Assembly: GCA_903898725.1 (NCBI GenBank) | Contig: CAIUGQ010000009.1 | Location: 1 to 8,515, forward strand | Direction of reading: 5' to 3' | Origin: an uncultured Burkholderiales bacterium | GTDB lineage: Bacteria > Pseudomonadota > Gammaproteobacteria > Burkholderiales > Burkholderiaceae_E | Length of the DNA: 8,515 nucleotides | Shown: positions 5,970 through 8,515 of the stretch, piece by piece | How the letters are laid out: the number at the start of each line of letters is the position of its first letter | Position numbering within the stretch: the stretch's first letter is position 1 | Position numbers and translations under genes: made by a program | Notes under the pieces: model-generated | What the model saw: the letters and a program-made list of their open reading frames with translations, nothing else | Database searches by the model: none | What the model was told of the DNA's origin: nothing

Positions 5970-7670
5970 TCAGAACCTGAGCTCGCCGGCCACCGAGACC
6001 GCGTTCTCGACGTACGACGTCGCGGTGCCGGTGATCGCGCGCTGGCGCGCGTTGCGCACGCTGCCGAGCACCGCCGCCTGGCGGGTGAGCTGGTATCGCA
6101 GGCCGAGCGTCACGCCGGTCAGGCTGGCTTCGGTCGCCGTGGTGTCCGAGCGCGACTGCTGGTAGGCGGCGGTGACGATCGCCGTCGTGCGCGCATCGAG
6201 CCGGTAGTCGTAGCGGCCCTGCACGCCCCAGGTGTCGATGTCGGTCTCTTCACCGAACCCGGGGACGCGCAGCGCCGGCCGCTGATTGGTCATGTAGGCG
6301 GTCAGCAGCATGCTGCTGCGCGTCGCGGCGAGCTGCAGCGAGGCGATCAGCGACTCGGCCTGGACGATCGGGCTCTGCGTCGAGGTGTTCGCCAGCGGTG
6401 CCCCGACGGTGGTGGCGGGATCGCGGGCGGTCGGCCCGCCGGTGGCGAGCGAGTCGGTCTGCGCGTTCGACGCGGCGTCGGCGGCGACCGCGGCCGGGCT
6501 GCTCGACGGCGTCGCGAAGAGCCGGGTCGGATCGAAGTACAGCAGGCCGGCCTGGTTGCCGTCACGGATGCCGCGATCCCAGCTCAGGCCGAGCCGCACG
6601 CGGCCCACCTGGTGCGCGGCGGCCGCCGACAGGATGTTCGAGTAGTAGGTGCTCGTCCAGCGGGCGGCGACCTGCGTGCGCGGGTCGGGCCGCCAGTCGA
6701 AGGCGGCGCTCGGCCCGACGCCGCTGCGGCGTCCGTCGGCATCGGCCAGCACGCTGCTGGCCGCGTAGTTCACGCCGGCGCCGAGACGCACCAGCGGCGT
6801 TGGGGACCAGGTGCCGAGCACCTCGACGAGGCTGTTGGTGTAGTCGAAGCCGTTGTCGTAGGCATAGCGTGCCGAATCGCCGCGGGCGAGCCAGCCGACG
6901 CGCGAGGCGCCCGGCGAGGTGCCGGCGATGAAGCTGACGCCGTTGCCGATGTTGCTGACGAAGCCGTCGCCCGGATCGACGTAGCTCACCCGGTAGCGCA
7001 GCTCGTAGTCGTTGTTGCCCGCGCGCCCGACCACGTACGGCGACAGGTCGAAGCGCTGATAGGTGGTGCGGCTGGTCGATCGGGCGCCCGGATCGAAGGA
7101 GGACGCGTTGAACGGGCTGTTGTTGACGTCGAAGACGTAGGCCTGCGCATTGAGCCGCAGCGCCTGGTCGGTGATGCGGAAGTCCGCGTTGGCCCGCAGG
7201 TCGTGGCGCAGCTCGTTGTCCCGGCCGGTGTTGCCGCCGTAGACCAGTCCGCGGGCCGCGTAGAACGCGGAGCCCACTGCCCTCGGCGAATTGAGGTCGG
7301 CCTGGATGAACGGCGAGACCTCGAACAGCGAGCCGCGGGTCTCCTCGCCGCGCGGACGCAGATCGATGTTGTCGCTGAAGGTGAACTGGGTCCACAGGCC
7401 GGGCGAGAGCGTGGTGCGCCGCTGCACGGGCGTCGTGTTCGCCGGGGCGGCTGCCGGCGCGATGCCGGTACCGATCGGGGACAGGCCGTCGGTGGCGATG
7501 CCGCTGGTGCGCTGGCTCGCCGCACCGCCCCAGCCGGAGCCGCCGGTGCCCGAGAGCGGGGCGCTGACCTGCGCGCCGGCGGGCACCCAGGCGGCGGCAA
7601 GTGCGGCCGCCAGCGCAGCGGCGGGCAGCGCGAGGCCGGGGAAGGATCGATCAGTTGCCGCCATGTCCAT
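5970..7670 (-). CDS. Outer-membrane beta-barrel protein, PEP-CTERM/XrtA-system associated (TIGR03016-like)
   Basis: This predicted outer-membrane protein of 566 residues resembles the family found beside XrtA-type EPS kinases; its exact role is unknown, with secretion or assembly of the polymer the usual inference. An N-terminal signal peptide is visible: R8, an Ala/Leu-rich core (about 12-28) and a probable cleavage after AGA (31-33). A Gly/Ser/Thr/Pro-rich linker follows to about residue 85. The rest alternates amphipathic strands rich in aromatic residues and Arg/Asp (for example YELRYRVSYVDPGDG, 222-236), and the protein ends in Phe (GELRF), a hallmark of barrel insertion. Residues about 380-436 form an Ala/Ser/Thr-rich low-complexity stretch, probably a loop. 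Two starts are possible: ATG at 7670, or ATG at 7664, which has a GGA at better Shine-Dalgarno spacing. The gene overlaps the kinase gene by 20 or 14 bases, which suggests translational coupling. The call is strong for a barrel and good for the family. Confidence 0.82.
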   Translation of the reverse strand: MDMAATDRSFPGLALPAAALAAALAAAWVPAGAQVSAPLSGTGGSGWGGAASQRTSGIATDGLSPIGTGIAPAAAPANTTPVQRRTTLSPGLWTQFTFSDNIDLRPRGEETRGSLFEVSPFIQADLNSPRAVGSAFYAARGLVYGGNTGRDNELRHDLRANADFRITDQALRLNAQAYVFDVNNSPFNASSFDPGARSTSRTTYQRFDLSPYVVGRAGNNDYELRYRVSYVDPGDGFVSNIGNGVSFIAGTSPGASRVGWLARGDSARYAYDNGFDYTNSLVEVLGTWSPTPLVRLGAGVNYAASSVLADADGRRSGVGPSAAFDWRPDPRTQVAARWTSTYYSNILSAAAAHQVGRVRLGLSWDRGIRDGNQAGLLYFDPTRLFATPSSSPAAVAADAASNAQTDSLATGGPTARDPATTVGAPLANTSTQSPIVQAESLIASLQLAATRSSMLLTAYMTNQRPALRVPGFGEETDIDTWGVQGRYDYRLDARTTAIVTAAYQQSRSDTTATEASLTGVTLGLRYQLTRQAAVLGSVRNARQRAITGTATSYVENAVSVAGELRF

Positions 7671-8515
7671 ATCCGTAGCCGTATCCGTAGCCGCCCGCGC
7701 GGCGCTCGTCCGCCTTGTTCAGGATCACGCCCACGACCGGGCAGGCCTCGATCGTCGACAGGGCCTCCTCGACCGCGCCCTGAGGCGTGACACCGGCCTC
7801 GACCACCAGCGCGATCTGGCCCATCAGACCGGCGAGCACGCGGGCCTCTGTCGTGGGCAGCAGCGGCGGCGCGTCGAAGATCACGATGCGATCCGGGTAG
7901 CGTTCGGTGATGAGGTCGAGCAGGCGGCCCATCGCGTCGCTGGCGAGCAGTTCGTTGGCGTTGTCCGACAGCGTGCCCGCGGTCATCACCGCGAGCTTGT
8001 CGATGTCGGTCTCCCTGACCGTGGCCTCGAGCGGCAGCGTCGGATCGAGCAGCAGGTCCATCAGGCCCGGCCCCGAGGGCAGCCGCAATTCGCGCTGCAG
8101 GGACGGACGCGCGACGTCGGCGTCGATCAGCAGCACCTGCAGGTCACGTTCGGCGGCGATGCTGAGCGCGAGGTTGACCGCGCAGAAGCTCTTGCCCTCG
8201 TCCGGGTTGGCGCTGGTGACCATCACCCGATGGCCGTTCGGCACTTCGCTGCGCCCGCGGCCGGACGCATTCGCGATCAGGGGGCGCTTGATGACGCGGA
8301 ACTCGTTCGACAGTCGCGTCGCCGGGCTGTCCGGGGTCACGTAGCCGCGGGCCGCGAGGGCCTTCACGTCGAGCCGCACTCGGGGGGCGGCACCGTCCGG
8401 GCGCGGCGTTCGCGCCACGGGCGCGGGACGCGGGGTGCGCGTGAGCGGTGCTGCGCCGGCTGCGGTCGGGTCGTCCCGACGCGGACGCACGGGCGGGGCA
8501 TCGCGGCGCCCGGCG
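7651..8515 (-). CDS. XrtA-type exopolysaccharide tyrosine autokinase (CpsD/CapB/BY-kinase family), 5' end beyond the window
   Basis: This is a cytoplasmic BY-type tyrosine kinase that, with a membrane chain-length determinant, controls EPS polymerisation and export through cycles of autophosphorylation. Numbering from the GTG at 8490, the sequence shows Walker A ANPDEGKS (about 94-101), Walker A' LLIDAD (120-125) and Walker B IVIFDAPP (202-209). The segment EFRVIKRPLIANA (63-75) is typical of the exosortase/PEP-CTERM locus autokinases (TIGR03018-like). The C-terminus is a tail GYGYGYGYGHGGN with four tyrosines, the expected autophosphorylation cluster. Residues 1-40 are a basic, proline-rich linker. 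The frame stays open to the right edge with no stop, and family members normally begin with a short conserved helix (SLIE-type) that is absent here, so the true start probably lies outside and the GTG at 8490 is unlikely to be it. The stop overlaps the next gene. Family assignment is strong; the substrate and the polymer are unknown. Confidence 0.9.
   Translation of the reverse strand, partial: AGRRDAPPVRPRRDDPTAAGAAPLTRTPRPAPVARTPRPDGAAPRVRLDVKALAARGYVTPDSPATRLSNEFRVIKRPLIANASGRGRSEVPNGHRVMVTSANPDEGKSFCAVNLALSIAAERDLQVLLIDADVARPSLQRELRLPSGPGLMDLLLDPTLPLEATVRETDIDKLAVMTAGTLSDNANELLASDAMGRLLDLITERYPDRIVIFDAPPLLPTTEARVLAGLMGQIALVVEAGVTPQGAVEEALSTIEACPVVGVILNKADERRAGGYGYGYGYGHGGN
7666..7692 (-). 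repeat. Gly-Tyr codon repeat encoding the kinase tyrosine tail
   Basis: The unit GGCTACGGATAC (Gly-Tyr-Gly-Tyr) occurs twice in tandem; the second copy differs only in its final Tyr codon (TAT for TAC), and a further GGA follows. It encodes the four tyrosines of the kinase tail. Units are 12 bases, so gain or loss of one keeps the frame and changes the tyrosine number by two. The 3' end of the repeat also contains the first candidate ATG of the downstream outer-membrane protein gene. Confidence 0.85.

Noticed and set aside
5853..7790. 645-codon plus-strand frame opposite the barrel gene
   Set aside because: It is antisense to a gene with a signal peptide, strand pattern and terminal Phe. Its composition is Arg/Gly/Val/Ala-rich without motifs.
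1..8515. CRISPR array, tRNA, rRNA, insertion sequence or phage genes
   Set aside because: No spaced repeats, cloverleaf-like segment, terminal inverted repeats or transposase/integrase motif were seen on either strand.

Overview
The window is a single-strand block of exopolysaccharide (EPS) biosynthesis genes, all read on the minus strand, so transcription runs from high to low coordinates. The DNA is very GC-rich (about 70% or more by eye). The first two genes belong to families typical of the exosortase-A (XrtA, PEP-CTERM) associated EPS loci of Gram-negative bacteria, and the second encodes an outer-membrane beta-barrel. Together these suggest a high-GC Pseudomonadota, most likely a betaproteobacterium. 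The lineage is an inference; there is no rRNA or other taxonomic marker here.

Layout in transcription order: (1) an XrtA-type tyrosine autokinase of the chain-length control system, cut by the right edge (8515 to 7651), ending in a Gly-Tyr repeat tail; (2) a signal-peptide-bearing outer-membrane beta-barrel of the PEP-CTERM-associated TIGR03016 type (7670 to 5970); (3) an 85-bp gap, the only real intergenic space, holding two potential stem-loops; (4) a Wzx-like polytopic flippase (5884 to 4409); (5) a small cytoplasmic NodB-fold polysaccharide deacetylase (4412 to 3582); (6) a membrane-bound family 2 glycosyltransferase (3585 to 2443); (7) and (8) two different GT4 glycosyltransferases (2452 to 1283 and 1286 to 42); (9) the first ten codons of another gene leaving the left edge (30 to 1), preceded by a good ribosome binding site.

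Genes 4 to 8 overlap by 4 or 10 bases (three ATGA junctions and one 10-base overlap), and genes 1 and 2 overlap by 14 or 20 bases. This looks like one translationally coupled operon with a possible control point in the 85-bp gap. Working model: the GT2 and two GT4 enzymes extend a lipid-linked repeat unit at the inner face of the inner membrane, the deacetylase may trim acetyl groups from it, and the flippase moves it to the periplasm. The kinase controls chain length and export, and the barrel acts in the outer membrane as part of the export or assembly apparatus. The initiating sugar transferase, the Wzy polymerase, the export lipoprotein, the chain-length (Wzz-like) protein and any exosortase are not in the window and would be expected next to it.

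I see no mobile element, RNA gene, CRISPR array or clear promoter. The many long open frames on the plus strand and in other minus frames are GC-driven shadows. I did not find a clearly new system. The points most worth a second look are the unusual gene order for an XrtA-type locus, the tyrosine-tail repeat that doubles as the start region of the next gene, and the structured gap before the flippase.
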